DNA of 64,000 bases from Luteolibacter ambystomatis (GTDB taxonomy: Bacteria > Verrucomicrobiota > Verrucomicrobiia > Verrucomicrobiales > Akkermansiaceae), in assembly GCF_018137965.1 (NCBI RefSeq), contig NZ_CP073100.1, positions 744,001 to 808,000 of the forward strand. The letters run 5' to 3'. Positions 17,030 through 26,429 of this stretch are shown here, piece by piece. The notes below the pieces were generated by a model that made no database searches, was not told the DNA's origin, and saw nothing but the letters and a program-made list of their open reading frames with translations. Made by a program: the position numbers and the translations under genes. Every line of letters starts with the position of its first letter. The stretch's first letter is position 1.

Positions 17030-18004
17030 ATGATCCGCCTTCTTCTCCTGATCGCCTCCGTGCCGCTCGTGGCTGCCGCCGCGCCGGACCGGCCCTATTT
17101 CAATGACAAGAAGGTGCCGGACAGCCGCAAGGATCTGGATGCCATCCAGAAGGCGCTCGCGACCGCGCTGCCGAAGGCCCGCGAGGCCACCATTTGCATC
17201 GAGATGGGCGAGGGCAGTGGCAGCGGTGTGATCGTTTCCGCGGATGGTCTGATCCTCACCGCCGCCCACGTGGCTTCCGCTGCCAACAAGGAAATGACGG
17301 TGGTGATGGAGGATGGCAAACGCCTCAAGGCGGAGTCGCTCGGCCTGGTCTCCACCACCGACTGCGCGATGGTGAAGATCACGGAAAAGGGCAACTACCC
17401 GCACGTGGAGATCGATCGCGACGAGTCGACCAAGCTGGGGGATTGGGTGTTCGCGCTCGGTCACTCCGGCGGCTTCGACAAGGAGCGGGGCTCGGTCGTG
17501 CGTCTCGGGCGCTTGGTTCGCACCGCGGATTCCACCATCCAATCGGATTGCACGCTCATTGGCGGCGATTCCGGCGGTCCGCTGTTTGACATGCAGGGCC
17601 GCTTGATCGGCATCCATTCCCGCGTCGGTCAGGTGTTGGCGCAGAACATGCACGTCCCGGTGAAGGAATTCCTCAATCACTGGGATGAGATGCTCGGCGG
17701 CAATTTCGTCGGTGAAGGCCCGTTCGCCAAAGCTCCGGAAAAAGGCAAGGGCTTCCTCGGTCTCGCCACCGAAGCGCGGCTGGAAGGCGGCGTGCGCGTC
17801 TCCAAAGTCGGCCGCGAAAGCCCCGCCGAGAAAGCCGGCATCGTAGAAGGCGACGTGATCCTGAAACTCAATGGCAAACCGCTCGCGACCCGCGACGATC
17901 TCCAGGGCATGCTCAAGGAGATGGCCGCCGGCGACAAGCTGGCGCTGGAGATGCTCCGCAACGGCAAGCCTGAAACCCTCGTCCTCAGACTCGGTGAACG
18001 TTAA
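17030..18004 (+). CDS. HtrA/DegP-like periplasmic serine protease, one PDZ domain
   Basis: 324 aa. Signal peptide (MIRLLLLIASVPLVAAAA) sends it to the periplasm. The trypsin-fold domain has an intact triad: His80 in LTAAHV, Asp111 in TTDCAMV and Ser181 in GGDSGGPL. A single PDZ domain follows (about residues 240-320), with GFLGLA as the carboxylate-binding loop. Such enzymes degrade misfolded envelope proteins. It overlaps the next gene, a degenerate homologue, by 11 bp, so the two are probably made together and may form a mixed assembly. It is shorter than DegP, which has two PDZ domains. Confidence 0.88.
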   Translation: MIRLLLLIASVPLVAAAAPDRPYFNDKKVPDSRKDLDAIQKALATALPKAREATICIEMGEGSGSGVIVSADGLILTAAHVASAANKEMTVVMEDGKRLKAESLGLVSTTDCAMVKITEKGNYPHVEIDRDESTKLGDWVFALGHSGGFDKERGSVVRLGRLVRTADSTIQSDCTLIGGDSGGPLFDMQGRLIGIHSRVGQVLAQNMHVPVKEFLNHWDEMLGGNFVGEGPFAKAPEKGKGFLGLATEARLEGGVRVSKVGRESPAEKAGIVEGDVILKLNGKPLATRDDLQGMLKEMAAGDKLALEMLRNGKPETLVLRLGER

Positions 18005-18995
18005 GCTCCTTTCCCTCGCGCTTTGTCTCGGCGCTTTGTCTCCCGTCCTCCACGCCGCGCAGAATTTGGAATCGGATTCCCGCAAGAATGGCGATGCGGT
18101 GGTGGCGGTGTTCGAGCCGGTCCGGCAGGTGCTCCAGACCAGCAGCGCCGTGATGCGGGATGGCCGCAAGGACATCGCCTACGGCACCGTGGTTTCCGCG
18201 GATGGTTACATTTTGACCAAGGCCAGCGAGATCAACGGAGTCGGTTCGCTCGGTGTCATCATCGAAGCCACCAAGTACGAAGCCCGCGTCATCGCCACCG
18301 ACCCGGTGTGGGATGTGGCTTTGGTGAAAGTGGAGGCACAGGGTCTCCAACCGGTCGTGTATTCCACCATCACGGACGTGCCGCAGGGAACATGGGTGGT
18401 GGCGAATGGCGCGACCAGCCTCACCCGCCGCCGTGCCCTGGCCGGGATCATCAGTGCGAAGGCTCGCGAAATCCCGGCCGGGGGTGGTGCCGCGCTCGGT
18501 GTGGTGATGAAGGAAAAGTCCAAGGTGGCCGAGGTGGACTCCGTGAACGACCGCAGTGGCGCGCATGAAGCCGGGATTCAGAAAGGCGATATCCTGATGG
18601 CGATCGATGGGAAGAAGATCTCCAAATCCGAGGACATCATGGCGGCTCTCAAGGACAAGAAAGCCGGCTCCACGGTGAAGGTCACTTTGCGCCGCAACGG
18701 CAAGGAAGAGACCCTCGATGTGCGGTTGGCGGTGCGTGGGGATCTTTATGAAGAGGAGAGGACCCGCAACGACGAGATGAGCGGCGAGTATTCCCGGCGT
18801 CGCACCGGGTTCCCCCGTGTGATCCAGCACGACATTCTCGGGCGCAAGGATTCCGTCGGCGGTCCGCTGCTCGATCTGGATGGCAAGTGCGTGGGCATGA
18901 ACATCGCCCGCGCCGACCGAGCCCAGAGCTTTGCAATCCCGGCTCCCGATTTGAAAGCGCTCGCCGAGAAGATGATCAAGGACGCGTCCAAGTGA
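17994..18995 (+). CDS. HtrA-like pseudo-protease with PDZ inserted in the protease fold
   Basis: 333 aa. A GTG start at 17994 precedes a signal peptide (LLSLALCLGALSPVLHAA) and overlaps the active HtrA-like gene by 11 bp. The His position holds Ser78 (LTKASE where HtrA has LTxxH). An Asp survives in DPVWDVALV. The serine region GRKDSVGGPL (Ser287) lies after the PDZ domain (about 165-250), not before it. The PDZ therefore sits inside the second barrel, and the final strands (CVGMNI, FAIPAPDL) close the fold. Without the His it should not cleave peptides by the normal mechanism; a scaffold or regulator of its neighbour is the simplest idea. Confidence 0.82.
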   Translation: MNVKLLSLALCLGALSPVLHAAQNLESDSRKNGDAVVAVFEPVRQVLQTSSAVMRDGRKDIAYGTVVSADGYILTKASEINGVGSLGVIIEATKYEARVIATDPVWDVALVKVEAQGLQPVVYSTITDVPQGTWVVANGATSLTRRRALAGIISAKAREIPAGGGAALGVVMKEKSKVAEVDSVNDRSGAHEAGIQKGDILMAIDGKKISKSEDIMAALKDKKAGSTVKVTLRRNGKEETLDVRLAVRGDLYEEERTRNDEMSGEYSRRRTGFPRVIQHDILGRKDSVGGPLLDLDGKCVGMNIARADRAQSFAIPAPDLKALAEKMIKDASK

Positions 18996-19513
18996 GACGC
19001 ATCCTCGTGACAGGCAATGCCGGCTCGGGAAAAACGACTTTTGCCCGCCGCGTCGCCGCGGAACTCGGCATTCCTTGTCACGGCCTCGATCCGATTGTCT
19101 GGCAGCCCGGCTGGAAGAAAACTCCTGCTCAAGAGAAAGCCCGGCGCATTGCGGAGTTGATAACGTCTGATGCCTGGGTGATCGACGGCGTTTCCGATCA
19201 GGTGCAAGCAAGCGCGGATATCGTGGTGTTTCTGGACGTGCCGAGATGGTGCTGCTTCCTGCGGGTGGCGAAGCGGAACTGGCGTTACCTGTTCCGCTCG
19301 CGCCCTGAATTGCCACCCGGTTGTCCGGAGATCCGGATCATCCCGACATTGATCCGGATCATCTGGAACTTTCCCGCCAACGTCCGGCCCGGGATTTTAT
19401 CGCAGGTCGGCCAAGCGGGAGAGGGCCGGTGGTTCTTCCATATCCGGACCGCTGCCGGGAAGGACCGATGTCTGGTTGCACTGTCGGAAGTTACTGCGGC
19501 ACTTCCACGGTGA
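18992..19513 (+). CDS. P-loop nucleoside/adenylate-kinase-like protein
   Basis: 173 aa. GTG start at 18992 overlaps the previous stop by 4 bp (GTGA). Walker A is VTGNAGSGKTTFAR near residues 6-19. WVIDGV near 61-66 and IVVFLDVPRW near 74-83 correspond to the Walker B side, and RSRPEL lies in the lid region. The pattern matches small kinases annotated as DNA topology modulation (FlaR-like) or adenylate-kinase-like proteins. Substrate is unknown. Its last 23 bp overlap the 3' end of the convergent metzincin gene. Confidence 0.75.
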   Translation: MRRILVTGNAGSGKTTFARRVAAELGIPCHGLDPIVWQPGWKKTPAQEKARRIAELITSDAWVIDGVSDQVQASADIVVFLDVPRWCCFLRVAKRNWRYLFRSRPELPPGCPEIRIIPTLIRIIWNFPANVRPGILSQVGQAGEGRWFFHIRTAAGKDRCLVALSEVTAALPR

Positions 19514-22500
19514 CGCGCAGGAACATGCGGGAATTCCCCGCCTGGGCATCCGGCACGCCGCATCGTACGGCCCGCGAGCCGCCGGAGGGCGAGTCGGTTT
19601 CGATGCGCGAGGTGCCCGGAGCGAGCCATTGCCAATTCGCGGTGCCCACCTTGCGGGCGATGGGTGTCCACTGGATCAGGTCCGCACTCATCATGACACG
19701 ATACACTCCGTCTCCCGGAGTGGGATCGGGCAGCGTGAAGGCACAGCCGCGGCGGCCGGAGAGCGTGGCACCGGCTTTCGGTAGATTGGGAGAGACCGGG
19801 CTGTTCGAGTTCGGGTTCAAATTGAATCCGTATTCGATGAAGTTCTGCAAGCCGTCCTGATCCGGATCCGCATTTCCGGAGCTACCAGACGGGTAGTAGT
19901 TGATGACCCACTGGCTGTAGCTGCCCGCGACCGGGACGATATCGCTCTGCCAGATCGAGAGCGCATCACCGACGGTGAGGAAGGTTCCTCCCGAGGAGGC
20001 CGCCGCACGGCGCCGGTTGGAGGTCGGAGAGGTCAGTGCATACCAGTTGATCGCATCCTGGGAGACGAGGTTGGTTTCGAATGCGCCCCCGTTGACGGAT
20101 TGGTCGCGGCCTGCCGCGAAATACAGGTTCGAGCCGTAGGCGAAACCTTCGATGACTTCCTTGGCGGTGCGGTTGCTGGTGAAGGTGAGGCCATTGTCCA
20201 CCGAGGTCCGCAGCAGCGAGGAAGAGGTGGTGTAAATGCCGCTGCCGCAAATCAGGAAACGGTTGTTCAGGAAAGCGGCTTCCGTGCCTGCATTGTTCGT
20301 GTCCGTGACGCCGCTGCTTGCCGAGACATCCGTCCAGCTCAGGCCGTCCGTCGAACGGAAGACACGCTGGGCGGTGCCGGTGTTGTAGGTGGACGTCATC
20401 AGGAAGTAGCCGTTGCCGTAAGTGACCGCGCCCAGGGCGGCGGCGGATGGAAGGAACGAAGTGGTGGCGACGGCCGTCCAAGTGATGGAGTCGGTGGAGC
20501 GGTAGAGCGATCCATTGTTGCCGCACGAGACATACACCGGGCTGCCGGCATTGCCGTTCCATGCAACGGCTTTTTGCTCCATGCCATTGTTGGCGAAGAA
20601 GCGCTGGGTCCAGGCGATGCCATCCGTCGAAGTGGCGATGTAGGAACGCCAACCGGCGGTGCCATCGAAACCATACTGCTGGCCGCAGCCCACGAAGCGG
20701 GTGCCATCATGCAGCATGCCGTAGAGGTCGGTGTTCAGCCCGAGCTGGTAGCCGGTCCACGTCGCTCCGCCATCAGTGGAGACCGCGATCGGTCCTTTGA
20801 ACGCTCCACTGAAGAGGGAACCCGCCGCTACGATGCGCCCGCCTCCCACGGCCACAGTCTGCAAATCGCCCGCGTAGCCGCTGACACCCGCGCCGGGAGT
20901 GATGGTTCGTTGGGTCCAGTTGGACAGCGGATCTGTCACCACCAGATTCTGCGCGACCGTTACCGGGCCGGAACGTCCGTCATAGACCCGCAACGTGATC
21001 GGATAGGTGCCACCCGCAGGGAGGCTCTTGAAGATGCTCGCTCCCTCCGAAAGCGGATAGGACACACCGAAATCCCACACATAGGTCAACGGATCGGCAT
21101 CCGCGTCGGTGGCGGAGGCGGTGAACTCCATCACGCTGCGGGCGGTGGCCGGAGAAGGAAGGGTGGCGGCGGCACCGGTGGGCGCGTGGTTCGGCACGTC
21201 GATCGGATCCGCGTATCGGGCGATGCCGCCGCTCTGCACCACCACGAAACGACCATCACCGAAGGCCATGTCCCAGTCATCACCCGCGGCTTGGTTGGTG
21301 GTGGGGCGCGCCCAGGTGCTTCCATTGTCCTGCGAAACGAGGATCGTGGAAGGCGCTCCGGACTCATCCATGGCCTGGGCCGTGCAGACCAGAGTGCCGT
21401 CGTGAGCCTTCCGGATGGTATTGGTCGACCAGCGGGTGGCGGAAGGCAGGCCGGCCGGTGCCCACGTGACGCCGTCGTCGTCCGAGTAACGGATGCCGCC
21501 ATACCAACCGGTGATGAAGCTGCGGCCGTTCGCGCCGGTCAAACCATCGACATCGATACCGGCATCAAGTCGCGGCGTCCACGTGATGCCGTCCGGAGAG
21601 GTCAGCACCTTGCGGTCGGAACTGGTGGAGGCCACCCATACCGATCCTTCCCACGCGACATGGTTGAAGGTGGGTGCTCCCGCGACCGAATGGCGCGTCC
21701 AGGTCTTGCCATCCGTGGAGAGGAACGCATGACCACCGCCGGTCACGGCGAGGAAGCCTGGTGTGCCGTAGGCCACTTCTTCGATGCGGCTGGCCGTGGC
21801 CGGGAAAGCAGATGCCTGCCAGGCGCGGCCATCTTCCGACCACGAGAAACCGGCATCCACACCAGCACCGCTGCCATCGCCCGCCGCGACGAAGACTCCG
21901 GCCCCATACGCGGGATGGCAGGCTCCGTCGGTCACATTGGTGGAACCGGCACCGGTATTCCATGTGACGCCGTCCCAACTGAAATAGGGCGTGCCGAAGT
22001 AGCCGAAAGCGACGAAGCGATGCTCGCCCCACGCGATGCCCACCACCGGATTGGTAGTGCCGGGGAAGGCGCTGGAAGTCCAGGTGAGCAGGGGATCGGT
22101 CACGGTCACCGTCTTGCTGACGACCGCGGTGCCACCCTTCATGTCACTGACGGTGCAATCCACCGTGTAGGTGCCGCCGATGGTCCAGTTGAGCGTCTGG
22201 GACGAGTTGGAGTTCCGGTAAACATTGTCCTTGGTATCCCAGGCATACGCCAGCGTGTCGCCGTTGGAGTCGCTGGCGGAGACGGAATAGGCATTGGCCG
22301 TGCGCGCGGCCACGGTGGCATTGCCGGTGATGGAGGACGCGGTCGGTGCCGCATTGCCCGGGAAGGGGCCGATATTGACCCGCAGATCGATGTATTCGTT
22401 TGGTACGGTACCTCCCGTAGCCAGTGGAGTCACATGGATGTTCGCGGTGGTATCGGAGTAGGTGCGTCCCACGGTCAGGGCGGCATCCGAGACATCGGTC

Positions 22501-24305
22501 GAGGTGGCGGGTTTCGTATCGAGCAGGTCGTGGGTGCCGTGGACCCAGGCGAGATGGAGGCCGTGGGTCATGGAGGGATTGTTCGTGCGGCGGGGACGGT
22601 AGGTCAGCCAATAGTACTGCTCGCTGCCCGGTGTGGCCACCTTCGTCATGCGCACTCCGCGCGGATTGAGGATCGAGGTGGCTCGGTCGATGCCGTAGAG
22701 GCGCACGTTCTGTGAAGTGGTCGCATTGGTCCAGTCCGCGGTGGTCAGCCAGTTCAGCTTCGATTTCTGGCCCGCACCGAAATGATCCACGGGCACGGAG
22801 CCGCCGCCCATCACATCGTAGATGTCCCCGTATTCCGTGGAACTGCCCGGTCCGGCGATCGATCCGTCGGTGGTGTCCCAGCGGTTCGAGTGTCCGAGGC
22901 CGTAGTTGTGTCCGAGCTCATGGGTGATGACCGAGGAACTCACGGAATTCTGGAGCCACATGTTGGTGCCGCCCGCCAGACCGGCGTAGTGGACGCCGCC
23001 GCTGGACAGGTTGTATTCCGCGAACACCACGCCGACGATGTCGTAGTCGCCGAAGCCGCCGGCGTCTCCCGCAGGGCCGATGTTGATGGCGGAATCCGCT
23101 CCGCTCTTCGTGGAGCGGAAGGTATTGCGGGCATCCAGCAGCAAGCCGCCATTGTTGTTGGTCGCCTTGTAGGTGGCGGTCGTCTGCGGCAGGCGGTAGA
23201 CGTTCGCGCTCACTCCGATGGTCAGCGAGGTCTTGCCGTAGGAAAATTCCTCCACCGCACTTTTGACGGAACCGCTGAAAGGGTCCGCCACCTGGGCTTG
23301 GGTGAAGGGTGCGCCCGGAACGTCCGAGGTGTCGACGCGGATCATGAAGATCCGTTTCACCGTCTCGGTCCACGTCGAGTTCGCCTGGGCGTTGGCGATC
23401 GACTGATAGAGCGAGAGGCCGGGGTCCTGGCCTGCGGAGGGCTGGAAAGAGGTCTCCAGCAGAATGGCGGAGCTGATGTGCGGATCGGGCTTGTGATCGA
23501 GCGCGGAAAGCCGGCGGTTGGTTTCCTCGAGTTCGGCCAGATCGGAGAATGAGAACACCTTGCCCCCGGCGATGGCGGTGGTGGTGCCGTTGGTAAGGGC
23601 TCCAGTGACCACGCTGGAGCGGGGAGCGGACATCCCGAGGGCGGCAAGGTCGGCCGCGTTGACCGGAATGAGCGCGTGATCATATACGGCGGCGTCACCA
23701 TCCAGAATGATGCCAGTGAGAGGCGCGTGGTCCTTCGACATCATTTCGACACGTTGTCCATAGACCCACAGGGAAGCGCGGGATCCATCCTCGAAGGTGA
23801 GCGAGCGGATCGCGTCCGGAGTTCCGGGAGGGAGGGTGCCCGAGTCTCCGCATACCGGATACACCTCCACCTTGGCTGGGGCGGTGAAGGGCCTTTCGAC
23901 CAGCGCCTGGATCTCCTGCGGAAGAGTGGCGTATTCGGAAAAGGAAAGGGCATGTTGGAGGGCGGCCTCCGGATTCAGCCGGATCAGTTGCTGCATGAGG
24001 ACGCGCCTTGGCCCGGCGGCTTCCTTCATCGCGCCCAGGGCTTCCGGAGAGTGGTCTCCCTTTATCAACCGGTTCGCGATGCCGTTCTTCAATCTGGCAT
24101 CCGCCTCCGCCATGTTGGCGAGAGCTTTGGCGGCTGTCTGGCTCCGGGAGCTTTCATCCGGCGTTGGAGTGGCCGCGCCATTTGTTCCGGCGGCGGCCGC
24201 CGTTACGCGATCGTTCGATGCGGGCGGAAGTTTTTTCCAAAGCAGCCAGCCGACCGCCAGGGCGGACAAAACTCCGATGACGACGATTCCGCGCGTTTGT
24301 TTCAT
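19491..24305 (-). CDS. large exported metzincin (gametolysin M11-like) protein with PKD domains and Asp-box repeats
   Basis: 1604 aa. An N-terminal hydrophobic segment (about 8-25) serves as signal or anchor. The zinc site is HELGHNYGLGH at residues 462-472, with a Met-turn IYDVMGG about 30 residues later; the spacing is that of metzincins, closest by eye to gametolysin (M11). Two PKD-like domains (about 650-738 and 1038-1127) flank two blocks of Asp-box type repeats (SEDGRAW, STDGKTW, SPDGITW), probably beta-propellers. The last 130 residues start with a calcium-loop segment (DPDQDGLQNFIEYG), a C-terminal domain shared with the 2753-aa protein at 51687-59948. Likely a surface or secreted proteinase. 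Probably monocistronic. Confidence 0.85.
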   Translation of the reverse strand: MKQTRGIVVIGVLSALAVGWLLWKKLPPASNDRVTAAAAGTNGAATPTPDESSRSQTAAKALANMAEADARLKNGIANRLIKGDHSPEALGAMKEAAGPRRVLMQQLIRLNPEAALQHALSFSEYATLPQEIQALVERPFTAPAKVEVYPVCGDSGTLPPGTPDAIRSLTFEDGSRASLWVYGQRVEMMSKDHAPLTGIILDGDAAVYDHALIPVNAADLAALGMSAPRSSVVTGALTNGTTTAIAGGKVFSFSDLAELEETNRRLSALDHKPDPHISSAILLETSFQPSAGQDPGLSLYQSIANAQANSTWTETVKRIFMIRVDTSDVPGAPFTQAQVADPFSGSVKSAVEEFSYGKTSLTIGVSANVYRLPQTTATYKATNNNGGLLLDARNTFRSTKSGADSAINIGPAGDAGGFGDYDIVGVVFAEYNLSSGGVHYAGLAGGTNMWLQNSVSSSVITHELGHNYGLGHSNRWDTTDGSIAGPGSSTEYGDIYDVMGGGSVPVDHFGAGQKSKLNWLTTADWTNATTSQNVRLYGIDRATSILNPRGVRMTKVATPGSEQYYWLTYRPRRTNNPSMTHGLHLAWVHGTHDLLDTKPATSTDVSDAALTVGRTYSDTTANIHVTPLATGGTVPNEYIDLRVNIGPFPGNAAPTASSITGNATVAARTANAYSVSASDSNGDTLAYAWDTKDNVYRNSNSSQTLNWTIGGTYTVDCTVSDMKGGTAVVSKTVTVTDPLLTWTSSAFPGTTNPVVGIAWGEHRFVAFGYFGTPYFSWDGVTWNTGAGSTNVTDGACHPAYGAGVFVAAGDGSGAGVDAGFSWSEDGRAWQASAFPATASRIEEVAYGTPGFLAVTGGGHAFLSTDGKTWTRHSVAGAPTFNHVAWEGSVWVASTSSDRKVLTSPDGITWTPRLDAGIDVDGLTGANGRSFITGWYGGIRYSDDDGVTWAPAGLPSATRWSTNTIRKAHDGTLVCTAQAMDESGAPSTILVSQDNGSTWARPTTNQAAGDDWDMAFGDGRFVVVQSGGIARYADPIDVPNHAPTGAAATLPSPATARSVMEFTASATDADADPLTYVWDFGVSYPLSEGASIFKSLPAGGTYPITLRVYDGRSGPVTVAQNLVVTDPLSNWTQRTITPGAGVSGYAGDLQTVAVGGGRIVAAGSLFSGAFKGPIAVSTDGGATWTGYQLGLNTDLYGMLHDGTRFVGCGQQYGFDGTAGWRSYIATSTDGIAWTQRFFANNGMEQKAVAWNGNAGSPVYVSCGNNGSLYRSTDSITWTAVATTSFLPSAAALGAVTYGNGYFLMTSTYNTGTAQRVFRSTDGLSWTDVSASSGVTDTNNAGTEAAFLNNRFLICGSGIYTTSSSLLRTSVDNGLTFTSNRTAKEVIEGFAYGSNLYFAAGRDQSVNGGAFETNLVSQDAINWYALTSPTSNRRRAAASSGGTFLTVGDALSIWQSDIVPVAGSYSQWVINYYPSGSSGNADPDQDGLQNFIEYGFNLNPNSNSPVSPNLPKAGATLSGRRGCAFTLPDPTPGDGVYRVMMSADLIQWTPIARKVGTANWQWLAPGTSRIETDSPSGGSRAVRCGVPDAQAGNSRMFLRVTVEVPQ

Positions 24306-24368
24306 GCAGGCGAGTGTTTAGCTGCCTGCATAGTCAACATCAAGAAAGCTCTATTGACGGAGTTGTCG

Positions 24369-25799
24369 CTACCTCCGCCCGTTCTTATGCTTCTTGAATA
24401 TCGCCAGAGTACGATTTCGTTCCGCCTGATGGTCCACAATGGGAAGGGGGTAGCCTTCAGCGATCGGCTGCCCATCCTTTGGAGGTTGCATCAGCTTCTG
24501 CGCCGGGACGTGCGTCAATTCCGGCACCCACTTCCGGATATAGTCTCCCTTGGGATCATAGCGTTTGGTCTGTGACCACGGATTCTGGATGCGGAAATAA
24601 GGAGCGGCGTCCGCACCGGTCCCTGCGGACCATTGCCAGCCGCCGTTGTTCGAGGCGATTTCGCCGTCGATCAGGTTTTGGAGGAACCATGATTCCCCCA
24701 GTTTCCAATCGATGTGGAGATCCTTGGTCAGGAACATCGCGGTGATCATGCGCACGCGGTTGTGCATGAAACCAGTGTGCAAAAGTTGTCGCATTCCGGC
24801 ATCCACGATGGGAAAACCCGTGTGACCTTTCTTCCATGCTTCGAACCGGTCGCCCGGCTCGTCCCACGGCAGCCCGCGCCACTGGGGGGTGAATTCATGA
24901 TCCAGCACGTCCGGATAGTGATGCAGGATGGCGAAGTAGAATTCCCGCCAAGCCAGTTCCTTGATGAAGGTCTCGATGCTGGTCCTGCTGGTGCCCCGGG
25001 CGTGCTTCATTGCCTCCGCGCACTTCGCATACACCGTCCGGATGGAAACCAAGCCGAAGCGCAAATCCTGGGAAATCCTCGACGTGGCTTCGTCGGCCGG
25101 TAGGTCGCGCTGCTTTCCGTAGGAGGTGATTTTTGTTTCAATCAATCGATCCAAGCGGGTGATTGCGGCGTGCTCTCCCGCTGCCACGAGATCTCCCTTA
25201 GGCTCGTCCAAGCTCCAGACTTTGACGGTCGGGAGGGGGAGCGAGGACAGCTTATGGGGAGTGCGGAGAGTCTTCGGTCCCGGTTTTTTTTGGGGCTTCT
25301 CCTGGTTGAGCCAATTCTTGCTATAAGGGGTGAAGACCCGGTAGGGGCCGCCGCCGCCCGTCAGGATCTCATCAGGCGCGTGCAGGGTGTGATCGTGAAA
25401 CGGGTGGCACTCAACGCCGAGGCGCTCGCACAGTGCCCGCACTTTCTTCTCCACTTCTTTCCCGAATGGATCGGGATCCTCATTGAAGTACAAAGCGGAG
25501 GCTCCGGATTCCCGCAGCAACTTCTCCAACTCGGCCACGGCCTCCCCTTGGCGGAAAATCAAACGACCTCCCATGGCATCCAGGTCTTTGGACAACGAGG
25601 CGAGCGAGAGGCACAGGAAGTGCTGCCGCTTCGGCCCCGTCCAATGGTGCCGCTTTTTCCAATCGCTGAGAATGTAGACCGGAACCACCGGCCCTCCCGC
25701 GGCCGCCGCGGCGTTCAACGCGCGATTGTCCGCGAGGCGGAAATCGCGCCTGAACCAGTGTACGACCGGGGGATTGTCGGAAGGCATGGCCTCCAACAA
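24369..25799 (-). CDS. phr: deoxyribodipyrimidine photolyase (class I type)
   Basis: 476 aa. Repairs cyclobutane pyrimidine dimers with light and FAD. The antenna-binding Rossmann domain opens with VVHWFRRDFRLADNRAL near residues 12-28. The FAD domain shows SRISQDLRFGLVS near 243-255, ELAWREFYF near 290, TGFPIVDAGMRQL near 345, the HNRVRM motif near 362, and NNGGWQW near 402 with its electron-transfer Trp. A second possible start (MPSDNPP) is four codons downstream. The gene is 39 bp from the small AP2-like gene on the same strand. I found no clear LexA box in front of it. Confidence 0.93.
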   Translation of the reverse strand: MLEAMPSDNPPVVHWFRRDFRLADNRALNAAAAAGGPVVPVYILSDWKKRHHWTGPKRQHFLCLSLASLSKDLDAMGGRLIFRQGEAVAELEKLLRESGASALYFNEDPDPFGKEVEKKVRALCERLGVECHPFHDHTLHAPDEILTGGGGPYRVFTPYSKNWLNQEKPQKKPGPKTLRTPHKLSSLPLPTVKVWSLDEPKGDLVAAGEHAAITRLDRLIETKITSYGKQRDLPADEATSRISQDLRFGLVSIRTVYAKCAEAMKHARGTSRTSIETFIKELAWREFYFAILHHYPDVLDHEFTPQWRGLPWDEPGDRFEAWKKGHTGFPIVDAGMRQLLHTGFMHNRVRMITAMFLTKDLHIDWKLGESWFLQNLIDGEIASNNGGWQWSAGTGADAAPYFRIQNPWSQTKRYDPKGDYIRKWVPELTHVPAQKLMQPPKDGQPIAEGYPLPIVDHQAERNRTLAIFKKHKNGRR

Positions 25800-25838
25800 A
25801 GCGAAACTGTCTTCACGCGCAACTGTTCATGGGACACC

Positions 25839-26099
25839 TTAGTGTTCCATCAGCAGTTTTTCGGCTTTGCGGATGGTGGATGGCATGAGTTTGCCGTTCA
25901 CCTTCTTCGAGCCTTCCAACAAGGTTTTCAGTTCTTCGAGGGCGGACTCGGCCGCATCAAGGGCCTTCCGTCCGCCTCCGTAGTGCTTGTCGGAGAAGTA
26001 GCGTGTAAACGTGGTCCCGCCACGGCTGAGGCACAATCGCCATCCTTGGAAGGCGGTGTGCTCGTAAGTGAAACGGGTGAGATTTCGCTTCGATCTCAT
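25839..26099 (-). CDS. small AP2-like DNA-binding domain protein
   Basis: 86 aa from the ATG at 26099; an in-frame start at 26222 gives 127 aa, but the extra residues look like non-coding sequence. Residues about 8-50 read FQGWRLCLSRGGTTFTRYF, then SDKHYGGGRKALDAAESALEEL: a three-strand sheet with a helix, as in bacterial AP2/ERF-like domains, which in other proteins are fused to homing endonucleases or integrases. Here the domain stands alone. Basic protein, probably DNA-binding. Located between photolyase and a long non-coding stretch, 39 bp upstream of photolyase on the same strand. Confidence 0.6.
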   Translation of the reverse strand: MRSKRNLTRFTYEHTAFQGWRLCLSRGGTTFTRYFSDKHYGGGRKALDAAESALEELKTLLEGSKKVNGKLMPSTIRKAEKLLMEH

Positions 26100-26168
26100 C
26101 GTGTTTAGTACGTGAGTCTTCACTCCTAACTGTTGCTCCGTTTTCAAAGAAATTCCATCCCTAAATGA

Positions 26169-26429
26169 TTCCGTTCTAGCGGAAATTTTCCACCCGTCGG
26201 ATGGGGGCGGGGGCGCTGTCAAAATTGTAACGACACCGGGGCGGTTCCTATTCGGTCATATTCGCCAAACACGTATATCCCCGCATGCGGGCGGAGGCGC
26301 TCGGACTACGTCTCGCCGTGCTATATCCAGCCCAAGGACGAGAAGGTCTTTACCAAGGAGGATGATCGCGAGGCGGTCAAAGTTGTGCCACAATCCACTC
26401 CCAGCTCGCCGGGGTATAATCAGGAATGA
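26169..26429 (+). pseudogene. open frame without start codon, possible gene remnant
   Basis: A frame open for 86 codons ends at a TGA (26427-26429) with a charged, protein-like tail (YIQPKDEKVFTKEDDREAV), unusual for chance reading in this GC-rich DNA. It has no ATG or GTG start and no recognisable family. It may be the C-terminal scrap of a lost gene. The rest of 26100-26803 shows no gene and leads into rpoA. Confidence 0.3.

Noticed and set aside
20100..22715. 871-codon frame antisense to the metzincin gene
   Set aside because: Antisense to conserved zinc-site and PKD coding sequence; no start context and a biased composition.
25800..25850. TGTTCATGGGACA upstream of photolyase as a LexA box
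   Set aside because: The right half does not match GAACA well; three mismatches in five positions make SOS control unlikely.
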